This document shows positions 52,756 to 62,081 of a stretch of 64,000 nt of DNA, piece by piece (position 1 is the stretch's first letter; each line of letters begins with the position of its first letter). The translations under genes were made by a program, and so were the position numbers. Source of the DNA: SZUA-444 sp965226565 (GTDB lineage: Bacteria; Bacillota; Clostridia; Oscillospirales; Ruminococcaceae); NCBI GenBank assembly GCA_965226565.1, contig CBDDDI010000001.1, positions 124,001 to 188,000 of the forward strand, written 5' to 3'. The notes under the pieces are model-generated. The model ran no database searches and was not told where the DNA came from. It was given only the letters and a program-made list of their open reading frames with translations.

Positions 52756-53658
52756 CTATAAGTTAAATTTTAATTGTATGTTTTCATAATTCATTCTTAT
52801 ACTCTTATTTACAGTATTCATATCATATTGTATACCTTTTTTTTCACATTCCTCAACAAATGCATTCCATAATCTTTTTGAATTAGAAGAACGACAATAA
52901 TAATATTTTTTATATTTTTTCTTATATTTATCTGTAATTCCTGGATAATACTTTTCAGCATTATTATAAAAATATTCACGTTGTCCATCAGACATAGTTA
53001 CTTGTGGTGAAAAATATATATAATTTGCACCATAGTATTTTGCCTTTTTAACCATCATACGAATATTATCAACATAATCTGTTATATACGGAATAACTGG
53101 ATCCATTAAAACACCTGTTATAATACCTTTTTTAGATAAACTCTCTATAGCCTTTAATCTTTCTGTTGTACTAGAAACATGTGGTTCTATTTTTTTACAC
53201 ATATCATCATCAGAACATGTGATGGAAAAATTCACACTTGTAGGTGAATGTTCCTTTATATCTAGTAAAACATCTGTATCTCTCTTTACCAAATCACTTT
53301 TTGTAATAATACATATACCATATTCATATGCATTTATTAATTCTAATGCATTTCTAGTTAATTTATGTTCTTTTTCTTCATAATTATATGGATCTGAAAT
53401 ACCACCTGTAAGTATTACACCTGTTTTAATTTTCTTACTAAGATCATTACGAATAATTTTTAATGCATCTTTTTTAGCTTTTATACAATCAAAATTCCCA
53501 TTAAGTTTACCAATCTTGTCATAATAATCACTTCTAGCGTAGCAATATATACAACCATGATTACATCCCCAATATATATTCATGACATAATCAAAAGATA
53601 AATAATTACAATTAGGTTTAGCACGTATAATAATACTTTTTGCATCTATTAATTCCAT
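52756..53658 (-). CDS. SPL-family (COG1533-type) radical SAM protein
   Basis: This 300-residue protein has the radical SAM cysteines in WGCNHGCIYCYAR near residues 30-42, the arrangement of the SplB/COG1533 group. A TGGISDPYNYEE segment and a TIM-barrel pattern follow. True spore photoproduct lyase repairs the thymine lesion of UV-irradiated spores, but many COG1533 members have other, unknown roles, and nothing here decides between them. It is singly transcribed with AAGGAG upstream of the ATG. Its neighbours, DUF3795 and a secreted protein, give no pathway. Confidence 0.82.
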   Translation of the reverse strand: MELIDAKSIIIRAKPNCNYLSFDYVMNIYWGCNHGCIYCYARSDYYDKIGKLNGNFDCIKAKKDALKIIRNDLSKKIKTGVILTGGISDPYNYEEKEHKLTRNALELINAYEYGICIITKSDLVKRDTDVLLDIKEHSPTSVNFSITCSDDDMCKKIEPHVSSTTERLKAIESLSKKGIITGVLMDPVIPYITDYVDNIRMMVKKAKYYGANYIYFSPQVTMSDGQREYFYNNAEKYYPGITDKYKKKYKKYYYCRSSNSKRLWNAFVEECEKKGIQYDMNTVNKSIRMNYENIQLKFNL

Positions 53659-53758
53659 AAATTATCTACTCCTTATCTTAAATAATAATTTTACATATTT
53701 TATATTCTTAATATTTTTTAATACATTATACATTAATTTTTTATCAAAACATAATTTA

Positions 53759-53792
53759 AAAACATGCTATAAAATAAATTATAGCATGTTTT
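53759..53792 (-). terminator. Terminator after mutS2
   Basis: A perfect 14-bp stem AAAACATGCTATAA/TTATAGCATGTTTT (53759-53772 with 53779-53792) has a 6-nt loop and lies 11 bp after the mutS2 stop on the minus strand. Confidence 0.9.
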
Positions 53793-53803
53793 ATTATAAA
53801 TTT

Positions 53804-56176
53804 CTATTTTAATTCAACAACAGTAACTCCATCTTCACCTTCACCATACATACCACGTCTATATGATTTAACTAATTTATGTCTTTTAAGATGACTACGA
53901 ATATTATCTCTTAAAACTCCAGTTCCTTTACCATGAATAATAGTAACTATATTTAATCCTGTCATAACCGCATTATCTAAATAAGAATCGACCTCGATAA
54001 TTCCTTCATCACTAGCATAACCTCTAATATCAAGTTCACTTTTAACTTTTCTTGTTTTTTTACTTTCAACTCCAGATGTAGTAATTTTACTATTATTAAA
54101 TGATATGTTTTGTTTTTCTGTTAAACGCAATTTATTTACATTTATTTTAGTCTTCATAATTCCAACTTGAATAAATAAATTTCCAGAATTATCAGGTTCT
54201 GTTAAAACAGTAGCAACTTTTTTAGTTTCTACAATAATAACACTATCTCCTTTTATAAGTTTTCTTGGCAACTTATAATCTTTATTTGCATCTGTTACAG
54301 GATTGGCTACATTATATAATTTATTCAGAACATTTTTTGCTGTTGATTTAGCTTTAATTGAATTAGAATTAAAAGATTCTTTATTTTTTTCTTTTCTTAT
54401 TAACTCTAACTCATCTAATAATTTTTGAGAATCATCAGTAACTTTCCTAACTATTCTCATTGCCTCATTTCTAGCTTTAGCAAGTTCTGATTCTTTTTGT
54501 TTAAAAAATAAATCTCTTTCATTTTGAAATTTATCTTTTTCTTCTGATAAACTATTTTTTAATTTAAATAATTCAGAATTTAATTTTTCTGCTTCTAATC
54601 TTTTTTGTTCTAACTCGTCCATAACAGCATCAAATTTTTTATCTTCTTGATTTATTAATAGTTTAGCTTCAGAAATAATTTTTTCTGAAAGTCCAAGCCT
54701 TTGAGAAATAGCAAAAGCATTAGATTTTCCAGGATGTCCCATTAAAATTTTGTATGTTGGCTTTAATGATTTAACATCAAATTCACAAGAAGCATTTTGA
54801 ACTCTTGGATGTTTAAGTGCAAACATTTTCAATTCTTGATAATGAGTACTTGTAATCAATTTAACGTTTTTATCAATAAGTGAGCTAATTATTGATATAG
54901 CTAAAGCTGCACCTTCAATAGGATCAGTTCCTGAACCAAGTTCATCTAAAAGCACAAGTGAAGAATCATTCGTTTCACTTAAAATTTCAATTACATTATT
55001 CATATGAGAAGAAAATGTAGATAAATTTTGTTCAATAGATTGTTTATCTCCAATATCTACAAGTATTTTATCAAATACAGAAATAACACTACCTTCAGAA
55101 ACAGGAATTAACAAACCACACATAGTCATTGCTGTTAATAAACCTGCTGTTTTTAATGCAACAGTCTTACCTCCAGTGTTTGGACCTGTAATAATTAATG
55201 TATCAAAATCGTTTCCTATCTCCAAATTTATTGGTACTACATCTTCTTTATTTATTAATGGATGCCTAGCTTTATTTAAATACATACATCCAGTATCAAC
55301 AATTTCTGGAGCAATAGCATTAATTTTAAGTGCAAAATTAGATTTTGCAAAAATCACATCTAATTCTATACAAAGATTATAATTTTGTATTAATGCATCA
55401 CCAAAATCAGCAATTTCTGAAGATATAACTGCAATAATTCTAGCAATTTCATCTTTTTCTTTACCTTTTAAAATTCTAATTTCATTATTTGCTTCAATAA
55501 CTGAAACAGGTTCTATAAATAAAGTTGAGCCTGTTGAAGATGTATCATGCACAAAACCATTAATTTCATTTTTATATTCTGATTTAACAGGTACAACATA
55601 TCTTCCATCTCTGATTGTAACAATAGATTCTTGAAGATATTTTGATGTAGAAGTTGATTTAGTTATTTTCTCTAAACTACTTCTTATTTTATTTTCTTGA
55701 TTAATAATTTTACGTCTAATTGATCCTAATTCTACACTAGCCGTATCAGCTATTTCATCTTCATCCAATATAGATTCTTTTATTTTTTCTTCTAAATATT
55801 TGTTTTCAGTTAATGTATCAAAAAAATATTCTATTTCAGAATCAAATTCTTCCGCTTCATTTCGCCAAAATTTTAATGTTTTAGTTTGATATAATATTGT
55901 ACGAACATTAATAATTTCTTTAAGTGATAAACTAGAACCTGCTTTAGCTCTATTTACACTATCAATAATATTGTGAATTTTAATAAATGATGGAGAACCA
56001 TACTTTAAAGACATTTTTAAAGCTTCATCTATTATAAATATACTTTTTTTTACTTCGTTTATGTTACTACTCGGTTGCAAAGATAAAATAATTTGTTTAG
56101 CATCTTCATTACATGTTTCTTCAGAAATTTGCTCTAATATTTTATCTAATTCAATTGTTTTAAGATACTTATTCAA
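53804..56176 (-). CDS. mutS2: Endonuclease MutS2
   Basis: MutS2 is a MutS-like ABC ATPase without the mismatch-binding domain. In Firmicutes it acts on recombination intermediates and has been tied to rescue of collided ribosomes. Walker A is GPNTGGKTVALKT, with LVLLDELGSGTDPIEG downstream; a long coiled coil follows, then the C-terminal Smr nuclease domain (LDIRGYASDEG, IHGKGTGVLR). It has 790 residues. It is the last gene of the ybeY-dgkA-era-recO-mutS2 series, 13 bp from recO. Confidence 0.97.
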   Translation of the reverse strand: MNKYLKTIELDKILEQISEETCNEDAKQIILSLQPSSNINEVKKSIFIIDEALKMSLKYGSPSFIKIHNIIDSVNRAKAGSSLSLKEIINVRTILYQTKTLKFWRNEAEEFDSEIEYFFDTLTENKYLEEKIKESILDEDEIADTASVELGSIRRKIINQENKIRSSLEKITKSTSTSKYLQESIVTIRDGRYVVPVKSEYKNEINGFVHDTSSTGSTLFIEPVSVIEANNEIRILKGKEKDEIARIIAVISSEIADFGDALIQNYNLCIELDVIFAKSNFALKINAIAPEIVDTGCMYLNKARHPLINKEDVVPINLEIGNDFDTLIITGPNTGGKTVALKTAGLLTAMTMCGLLIPVSEGSVISVFDKILVDIGDKQSIEQNLSTFSSHMNNVIEILSETNDSSLVLLDELGSGTDPIEGAALAISIISSLIDKNVKLITSTHYQELKMFALKHPRVQNASCEFDVKSLKPTYKILMGHPGKSNAFAISQRLGLSEKIISEAKLLINQEDKKFDAVMDELEQKRLEAEKLNSELFKLKNSLSEEKDKFQNERDLFFKQKESELAKARNEAMRIVRKVTDDSQKLLDELELIRKEKNKESFNSNSIKAKSTAKNVLNKLYNVANPVTDANKDYKLPRKLIKGDSVIIVETKKVATVLTEPDNSGNLFIQVGIMKTKINVNKLRLTEKQNISFNNSKITTSGVESKKTRKVKSELDIRGYASDEGIIEVDSYLDNAVMTGLNIVTIIHGKGTGVLRDNIRSHLKRHKLVKSYRRGMYGEGEDGVTVVELK

Positions 56177-56189
56177 TGTATTAACACTC

Positions 56190-56942
56190 CTATAAAGATT
56201 TATAAAATTCTAAAGTTTTAAAGCTTCGTCCTAAACAGTTTATCAAATAATTTTCTGTTATAAAAGATGTCGTTTTCTGAATTTGTGTGCTGATTTTAAA
56301 ATTAAACAGTTTTGATATATCGCTATATACAATGTGTCTTAAAGTATGTAATATAGATTTATTTATTAGTATAAAATCATTTTTATTTAAATTTTGTTCA
56401 TCTAAACATTTAGAACATAATATAAATCCATTTTCTAAATCCAAATACATAGAATCACTATTATATATATTACAAACATTACAACCAACAAGATTAGGCA
56501 TATAACCTAAATAAGACGTAAGTCTTAACTCAAAGATACATTTTATTAATTGAGGATCTCTAAGTCCAGTTGATAGAAAATGTAAAGAATTAAGAAAAAG
56601 TCTTAAAATATTTATACAATCTTGCTGTGTAGTTACAGTATACCTAATAATTTCACAAAAATAAGATGCTAAAGCAAAATTAGTTATATCAAGTCTTATA
56701 TCATAAAATATTTTTATAGGTTCAGCACTATTTAAATAATATAATTCAGTTTTTTTACTAGAAACGCAAAACTTAGCATAAGAAAATATTTGAGTTAAAG
56801 ATACATTTTTACTATTAATTTTTTTAGAACCTTTAACACAGACACTAATCACACCTAAATCTTCTGTCAATACATCTATAATTTTATCGTTTTCACCTAA
56901 AGTTTGCTCTCTAATAATAATTCCTTTTGTTGTAATAATCAC
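56190..56942 (-). CDS. recO: DNA repair protein RecO
   Basis: RecO helps load RecA on SSB-coated single-stranded DNA. The 250-residue sequence has the N-terminal OB fold (GIIIREQTLGENDKIIDVLT), a helical domain and the four-cysteine zinc site CNVC and CSKC near residues 154-180. It lies after era as in most Firmicutes. Similarity outside the OB fold is modest, as is usual for this family. Confidence 0.93.
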   Translation of the reverse strand: MIITTKGIIIREQTLGENDKIIDVLTEDLGVISVCVKGSKKINSKNVSLTQIFSYAKFCVSSKKTELYYLNSAEPIKIFYDIRLDITNFALASYFCEIIRYTVTTQQDCINILRLFLNSLHFLSTGLRDPQLIKCIFELRLTSYLGYMPNLVGCNVCNIYNSDSMYLDLENGFILCSKCLDEQNLNKNDFILINKSILHTLRHIVYSDISKLFNFKISTQIQKTTSFITENYLINCLGRSFKTLEFYKSL

Positions 56943-56962
56943 TTAAAAATTTCTCCAAAAAA

Positions 56963-57859
56963 TTATTTTTGATTTAATCCAAAATTTTTAATAATACCTT
57001 CTCTATTACGCCAACCTTCTTTAACTTTCACCCAGCATTGAAGATTTATTTTTATTTCAAAAAACGCCTCAAGTTGAGCACGAGCTCTACTACCAATTCT
57101 TTTAAGCATAGTACCGTTTTTACCAATAACTATACCTTTATGAGATTCTCTTTCACAAAAAATTTCAGCAGATATATCAAGAATATCTTTATCATTTCTT
57201 TCAGACATTTTTTCAATAACCACAGCTATTCCATGAGGAATTTCTTCATTTAATAAATTTAATAGCTGTTCTCTAATAATTTCTGCAGCAATAACTTTCT
57301 CAGGTTGATCAGTTAACATATCGTCAGGAAAATAATGTGGACTTTCTACAGCATTGTTTTGAAGTTCTTCCATAATTAATTCTATACCATCATTTTCAAG
57401 AACACTAATAGGAATAACTGCATCAAAATTACATGAAGAAGTATAGCTTTGAATAATTTCAAAAAGCTTATTTTTATTTTGCAAAAGATCTATTTTATTT
57501 ATAACTAATATTTTAGGTGATTTCGAATTTTTAAAACTTTCAATTAAGTTAATTTCAGCCTCGTTAATTTTTTTAGTACAATCAACCATAAATAATAAAA
57601 TATCTATGTCTACTAAACTTTCATTTACAGCTTTAATCATATGTTCGCTAAGTTTATTTTTAGCCATATGAAATCCTGGAGTATCCAAAAATACAAATTG
57701 AGTTTCATTTTTAGTAATAACTCCTGTGATTTTAGTACGAGTTGTTTGAGGTTTATCGCTAACTGCAGCAATTTTTTCACCTATCAAACAATTAAGCAAC
57801 GATGATTTACCGACATTTGGTCTTCCAATTATTGAAACAAAAGCACTTTTTGAACTCAT
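56963..57859 (-). CDS. era: GTPase Era
   Basis: Era is a 16S-rRNA-binding GTPase that helps 30S maturation. G1 is GRPNVGKSS near residues 12-20, G3 is DTPG, G4 is NKID, and a C-terminal KH domain (SHKGIVIGKNGTMLKRIGS) follows. It has 298 residues. Its start overlaps the end of dgkA by four bases, so translation is coupled. Confidence 0.97.
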   Translation of the reverse strand: MSSKSAFVSIIGRPNVGKSSLLNCLIGEKIAAVSDKPQTTRTKITGVITKNETQFVFLDTPGFHMAKNKLSEHMIKAVNESLVDIDILLFMVDCTKKINEAEINLIESFKNSKSPKILVINKIDLLQNKNKLFEIIQSYTSSCNFDAVIPISVLENDGIELIMEELQNNAVESPHYFPDDMLTDQPEKVIAAEIIREQLLNLLNEEIPHGIAVVIEKMSERNDKDILDISAEIFCERESHKGIVIGKNGTMLKRIGSRARAQLEAFFEIKINLQCWVKVKEGWRNREGIIKNFGLNQK

Positions 57860-58341
57860 TTTTTACATCCTTTATCTTTATTATTAAACGCTATGAAAAT
57901 AAAATAAATTCCTATTATTAATAAACAAATATATATAATAGAAATTAACGGATTACTTATCAAATGACAATATATTTTTTTAAATACTCTAATATCCCAA
58001 AAAATATAATAACTTACAACGACAAATATTATGCAACTAATCAACACAGCGCTAGCTGCAACATCTTTTGCAATTCTAGCACTGTGATTTCTTCTTTTTG
58101 ATTTTATATTTACCAATGCTTCTATTGCAGTATTAACAATTTCAAAACATAATACTAGACCGATAGAAAGAAAAAACAACACATTTTTTTCATCTGAAAG
58201 ATTATAATAATTTTTTAGTATTATCATAAAAAGAAAAAGTGTGATTTCAAATCTAAAATTACGTTCATTTTTTATGCATTGGATCAATCCTCTAAAAGCA
58301 TATTTAAAGCTTTTATAAAATAAATATAAACTATCTTTCAT
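57856..58341 (-). CDS. dgkA: Diacylglycerol/undecaprenol kinase family protein
   Basis: This 161-residue membrane protein has three to four spans and the DgkA signature CFEIVNTAIEALVN near residues 64-77. In Gram-positive bacteria this family phosphorylates undecaprenol rather than diacylglycerol, recycling the lipid carrier made by UppS; the name dgkA follows convention. A fourth span and a lysine-rich tail extend it beyond the usual 120 or so residues. It overlaps ybeY by 11 bp and era by 4 bp. Confidence 0.9.
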   Translation of the reverse strand: MKDSLYLFYKSFKYAFRGLIQCIKNERNFRFEITLFLFMIILKNYYNLSDEKNVLFFLSIGLVLCFEIVNTAIEALVNIKSKRRNHSARIAKDVAASAVLISCIIFVVVSYYIFWDIRVFKKIYCHLISNPLISIIYICLLIIGIYFIFIAFNNKDKGCKK

Positions 58342-58834
58342 AAGAGGATATATAGCTTATATTTCGAGACATACCTAATTTATCCAAAATATATTCTTCT
58401 CTCCCACGCATTTTTGTCGTTTCTAATTTATCAATATGATCATATCCAAGAAGGTGTAACATAGAATGAACTGTTAAAAATCCCATTTCTCTTTCAAGTG
58501 AATGTCCATATACTTCAGCTTGTTTTATTGCAGTTTCAATAGAAATCACTATATCTCCAAGCATACATGCGTTACCTTCATTATTATAATCATATTCTCC
58601 ATTTTCTCCTAATGGAAATGACAATACATCCGTACTTTTATCAATATTTCTATACTGTTTATTCAATTTTTTAATTTCGCTGTTGCTAACAAATGTTACA
58701 CTAACCTCTGCATTTTCTTTAAATTCTTCATAAACTAAAGTAGCAGAACAACATTTTCTAATTAATAATCTTATTCCTACAGGAATTTTCATCTGCGCTT
58801 GATTATTTTTAATATAAACCTTTACCTTGCCCAT
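58331..58834 (-). CDS. ybeY: Endoribonuclease YbeY
   Basis: YbeY is a zinc-dependent RNase that processes the 3' end of 16S rRNA and takes part in ribosome quality control. The metal motif H-x3-H-x5-H appears as HSMLHLLGYDH, and KLNKQYRNIDKSTDVLSFPLG precedes it. It has 167 residues. The ATG lies 15 bases after AAAGGAG, an unusually long gap, with no better in-frame start. phoH and pgpH, usual upstream neighbours, are missing. Confidence 0.95.
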   Translation of the reverse strand: MGKVKVYIKNNQAQMKIPVGIRLLIRKCCSATLVYEEFKENAEVSVTFVSNSEIKKLNKQYRNIDKSTDVLSFPLGENGEYDYNNEGNACMLGDIVISIETAIKQAEVYGHSLEREMGFLTVHSMLHLLGYDHIDKLETTKMRGREEYILDKLGMSRNISYISSYER

Positions 58835-59119
58835 TGCTATTATTATTTTCTCCTTTACTGTTAAAATTTAATGTATATCATAATATCTTGAACAAACTTA
58901 TGTTTAAATATATTTAAGTTATATATAGTCAATATTTAAATTTGCAAACCAATCTATTTAATATTATATATGACAGTTTTTTGTTATACGAATTTAGTAT
59001 TGTCAAGAATATTTATTATTTGTATGGTATATATTTCATAAATTATTAATAAAATATTTTTCATTACAAATAACAAATCTATTATAGCATATATTAAATA
59101 ATATTGAAAGAGATTTGTT
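58835..59119. other. AT-rich gap between ybeY and yqfD
   Basis: This 285-bp stretch has no ORF. It holds the ybeY ribosome binding site and a possible minus-strand extended -10 box (TGATATACA). A long-loop inverted repeat, AACAAATCT near 59069 with AGATTTGTT near 59111, could form a weak end to yqfD transcripts. phoH and pgpH occupy this place in many Firmicutes. Confidence 0.55.
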
Positions 59120-60286
59120 TTAATTTTTAATAAGAATTTGTTGTTCTTTTGTTATATCTCCACGAAGCAAATAATTTATAGAAATTTTCACTGAATTTTC
59201 TAAAATTTCTTTATTAACATTTTTGTTTACAATTTTACTTTTTTTGAGAAAATTTTCTTCATATATACATATTTTTTCGTTAATTTTTTTCTCAGCCTCT
59301 TCTTTCGTATAATTTTTATTTTTGTATATTATTGGATAATATTTTTTTGTAGTTATACTTATTGGCAAATTTAATCCTAAAAATGAAAAAAAGTTTGTTG
59401 ATATTTTACAATCGTATTCTCCTTTAATTTTTTTACCAAATCCTATTGGTATTTTTAGTCCAAAAAAGTTTAGAGTGTACTTATTTATATTCTTATTAGA
59501 AATCATTTGTTCTTTATCTTTTAATGGTTGAACAAATAATATTTTTTCTTTGTATTCACCAATAATTTTAGCTTTCGAATGAAAATAAAGAGGCTTATCA
59601 TTTACATCATTAACAAATCCACTTACTAAAAGACTATTTTTCTTAACTCCATCACCAATTAAAGGTATCATTTGTCCAGAAAAAACAGTTGCATCAATAA
59701 TTTTTGCATCTTTTGTTGAGATTAAATTACAAGGAAATCTTGTTTGAATCATATCTGGTTTTTCTGTTGTTTGATGAATATTAATTGTCAATATACCTGC
59801 TGTTTTTCTTATCGATGCCCATGAAACACCAAATCTAAGACGTAAATCATCTTCTAATTCATCAAAATTAAGAAGTGGTATAAATGTACCAGTTGTTATA
59901 TCTTCATGTAATAAATAAGATTGTATATTTTTTTTTAGTTCTGGAGAACAACCTATTATTCTAAGTTTTAAAATTGTATTTGAAAAATATAAAATAATTA
60001 AAATAGATAATATAGCTCCTATAATTATACCATATCTTTTTTTATAAGGTAATATCTTTGTTAACAATCCTTTTTTCTTTTCTATTTCTATTTCACAATT
60101 ATATTTATTACAAATTTCTTCTAATTCTTTATAATTACTTCTGTAAATAGTTCCATAAATAATATTTTCTTCTGTTTTAATATTACTACATTTAAAATCT
60201 GCCTCAGTCATCTTATTAATTAATTTTACAACATCACTTCCAATTATTTTAAATGAAAACTCTCCTAAAAAATGTTTAAAAATCAT
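59120..60286 (-). CDS. yqfD: Sporulation protein YqfD
   Basis: This 388-residue protein has a cytoplasmic N-terminal part (about residues 1-80), one membrane span (about 85-105) and a large extracytoplasmic YqfD domain (including GVSWASIRKTAGILTINIHQ). It is a sigma-E-regulated mother-cell protein in Bacillus and needed for efficient sporulation; the mechanism is not known. ATG at 60286 overlaps the yqfC stop (ATGA) and follows GGAGAGG, so it is preferred over an ATG nine codons upstream. Confidence 0.92.
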   Translation of the reverse strand: MIFKHFLGEFSFKIIGSDVVKLINKMTEADFKCSNIKTEENIIYGTIYRSNYKELEEICNKYNCEIEIEKKKGLLTKILPYKKRYGIIIGAILSILIILYFSNTILKLRIIGCSPELKKNIQSYLLHEDITTGTFIPLLNFDELEDDLRLRFGVSWASIRKTAGILTINIHQTTEKPDMIQTRFPCNLISTKDAKIIDATVFSGQMIPLIGDGVKKNSLLVSGFVNDVNDKPLYFHSKAKIIGEYKEKILFVQPLKDKEQMISNKNINKYTLNFFGLKIPIGFGKKIKGEYDCKISTNFFSFLGLNLPISITTKKYYPIIYKNKNYTKEEAEKKINEKICIYEENFLKKSKIVNKNVNKEILENSVKISINYLLRGDITKEQQILIKN

Positions 60287-60579
60287 TTTGTCTTCCCTCT
60301 CCTTCTTTGGCATATTTCAACTGAAGAAATATGTCCATTTATTACAACATAGTTAGAATTATAATCATTTATTGTAAGATTATTTCCCCAAACAGTAACT
60401 TCATAATCTGCTGTTTGAATTTTTACCATAATATCATTACACTCAACTATATGTTTGCAATTTTCTATTATAGCTTTTGTATTATCTACTATTTGAATAA
60501 AAGTATTGAGATAAAAAAGTTTTCTAGCATTTTCTTTAATCTCATCAATTTTGTCTTTTTTTGTAGTATCAAATTTCAA
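60283..60579 (-). CDS. yqfC: Sporulation protein YqfC
   Basis: This 98-residue protein belongs to the YabP/YqfC family, which also occurs next to yqfD in Bacillus. The family core is visible in the beta-rich second half (VEVTVWGNNL-like YEVTVWGNNLTINDYNS and VVINGHISSVE). The start is TTG at 60579 with GGAGGT upstream. It is coupled to yqfD by a four-base overlap and lies divergent from ylbJ. It ends in TGA. Confidence 0.9.
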   Translation of the reverse strand: MKFDTTKKDKIDEIKENARKLFYLNTFIQIVDNTKAIIENCKHIVECNDIMVKIQTADYEVTVWGNNLTINDYNSNYVVINGHISSVEICQRRRGKTK

Positions 60580-60607
60580 GATAAAACCTCCATAGCTTAA
60601 TATTAAA

Positions 60608-60636
60608 TTATATTAATTATTAAACAAGCATATACT
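60608..60636 (+). promoter_or_regulatory. Possible sigma-E-type promoter of ylbJ
   Basis: TTATATT (60608-60614) and CATATACT (60629-60636) are 14 bp apart. They match the Bacillus sigma-E consensus (G[GT]ATATT and CATACA[AC]T) at six of seven and seven of eight positions. This fits the sporulation role of ylbJ. Confidence 0.5.
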
Positions 60637-60655
60637 TTCTTAGGAGGTGACAAGT

Positions 60656-61789
60656 ATGACAAAAAAAGATAATTTATGCAAAAAAAATAAATATTACACT
60701 ACTTTTTTCATTTTAGTATGCGTAATATTTTTTAGTATTTGTTTTATTATGTATTCTAAAGAAGTTTCAATAGCTATTAAAAAATCAATTTATTCTTGTA
60801 TTAACGTAATTATTCCATCATTATTTTCATTTATGGTAATTACAAACATAATAACAAAAAGTAATTTATATTGTATATTTAGCAAACCATTTTATTTTAT
60901 ATCTAAATATATATTTAGAATTCCTCCTGAAGTTTTTTCAATTTTCATTATGAGCAATATAGGAGGCTATCCAATTGGAGCTAAACTTTTATGTGATTTA
61001 AAAACTGAGAATAAAATTACTAAAGCAAATGCAGAAAGAATGATGTGTTATTGTTTTTGTAACAGTCCTACCTTTTTTTCAGCAGTAATTGGAATATACA
61101 TTTTTGATGACATTATGATTGGTTTGTACATATATTTTTCAATTGTAATTTCTAATTTTATAATAGGAATATTGCTTGGATTTAACCATCCTATTCCGAT
61201 AAAAGATAATAATAAAAAAGATTTAAAAATAAATTTTAATACTCAAATAATAGTAAATTCTGTTATAAATTCAGCAAAAACATTATTTGTTATTTCTGCA
61301 TTAATAGTATTTTTTTCAGCAATTATAGCTGTATTAGAATCTAGTGGAATTATTAATAGCCTTATTAATTTTTTACATGATATTTTTAATTTTAATAAAT
61401 TTGATATTTATTTTTCTACATTATCATTTCTAGAAATAAGCAATCTTTCTTTATGTGAAAAATATAGTTATGATTTAATACCGATTATTAGTGCTTTAGG
61501 AGCATTTGGAGGTATTTGTGTGTTACTTCAAATAATAAATATTGTAAACAAAAAATTGAAATTAAAATATTATTTTTTAACACGTCCTTTACATTTATTT
61601 TTAAGTTATTTTATTTGTAAAATAATAATATCTAATGTTGAGCTTGAAAAAACAACAGGATTTTTATATAATAATGTAAAGATATCCAAAAATTTAACGT
61701 CAATAATTCCTGCAATTTGTATTTTTATAATGAGTTTTTTATTAATCTTACAATATATATATAGATTTGTAAAAAAAAACATGTTATAA
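60656..61789 (+). CDS. ylbJ: Sporulation integral membrane protein YlbJ
   Basis: This 377-residue protein has about eight membrane spans and the nucleoside-recognition (Gate-like) fold of YlbJ/SpoVV. In Bacillus, SpoVV (YlbJ) moves dipicolinic acid across the outer forespore membrane. The conserved segments IPSLFSFMV, GGYPIGAKLL and CNSPTFFSAVIG are present. ATG at 60656 lies eight bases after AGGAGG; a GTG at 60647 falls inside that site. It lies divergent from yqfC-yqfD. Confidence 0.9.
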   Translation: MTKKDNLCKKNKYYTTFFILVCVIFFSICFIMYSKEVSIAIKKSIYSCINVIIPSLFSFMVITNIITKSNLYCIFSKPFYFISKYIFRIPPEVFSIFIMSNIGGYPIGAKLLCDLKTENKITKANAERMMCYCFCNSPTFFSAVIGIYIFDDIMIGLYIYFSIVISNFIIGILLGFNHPIPIKDNNKKDLKINFNTQIIVNSVINSAKTLFVISALIVFFSAIIAVLESSGIINSLINFLHDIFNFNKFDIYFSTLSFLEISNLSLCEKYSYDLIPIISALGAFGGICVLLQIINIVNKKLKLKYYFLTRPLHLFLSYFICKIIISNVELEKTTGFLYNNVKISKNLTSIIPAICIFIMSFLLILQYIYRFVKKNML

Positions 61790-61824
61790 TATATAAGTTA
61801 AAATAAAAAGAAAGGATGATTATA

Positions 61825-62037
61825 TTGAGAATTCAACCGTTTGGAAAAAATATTAAACCAAAGTGTGAATATTGTGCTTCAGGCAAAAGAACAAGAGATG
61901 GAAATAAAATATTATGCGAGCGTAAAGGACTTGTAGAATTAGATTATAAATGTACAAAATATACATACTGTCCTTTCAAAAGAATACCTGTAAAACAACT
62001 TAATAAAGAAGTATTTGAAGATGATTCAATAGAATAA
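61825..62037 (+). CDS. Small cysteine-containing conserved protein
   Basis: This 70-residue protein carries CEYC near residues 14-17, then single cysteines near 31, 43 and 49, and ends in an acidic tail. The cysteines suggest a zinc knuckle. I recall similar short clostridial proteins of unknown function near ylbJ but cannot name the family. TTG at 61825 is chosen because AAAGGATG (61812-61819) is rightly spaced for it; an ATG at 61816 lies inside that site. It may be cotranscribed with ylbJ, 35 bp upstream. Confidence 0.75.
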   Translation: MRIQPFGKNIKPKCEYCASGKRTRDGNKILCERKGLVELDYKCTKYTYCPFKRIPVKQLNKEVFEDDSIE

Positions 62038-62045
62038 ATAGGTAT

Positions 62046-62080
62046 AAAAAACCACGATAGATTTTCTATCGTGGTTTTTT
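62046..62080. terminator. Bidirectional terminator between the small gene and tyrS
   Basis: A perfect 16-bp stem with A6/T6 outer ends (62046-62061 with 62065-62080; core ACCACGATAGA) has a 3-nt loop. It suits both convergent genes. Confidence 0.93.
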
Positions 62081-62081
62081 G

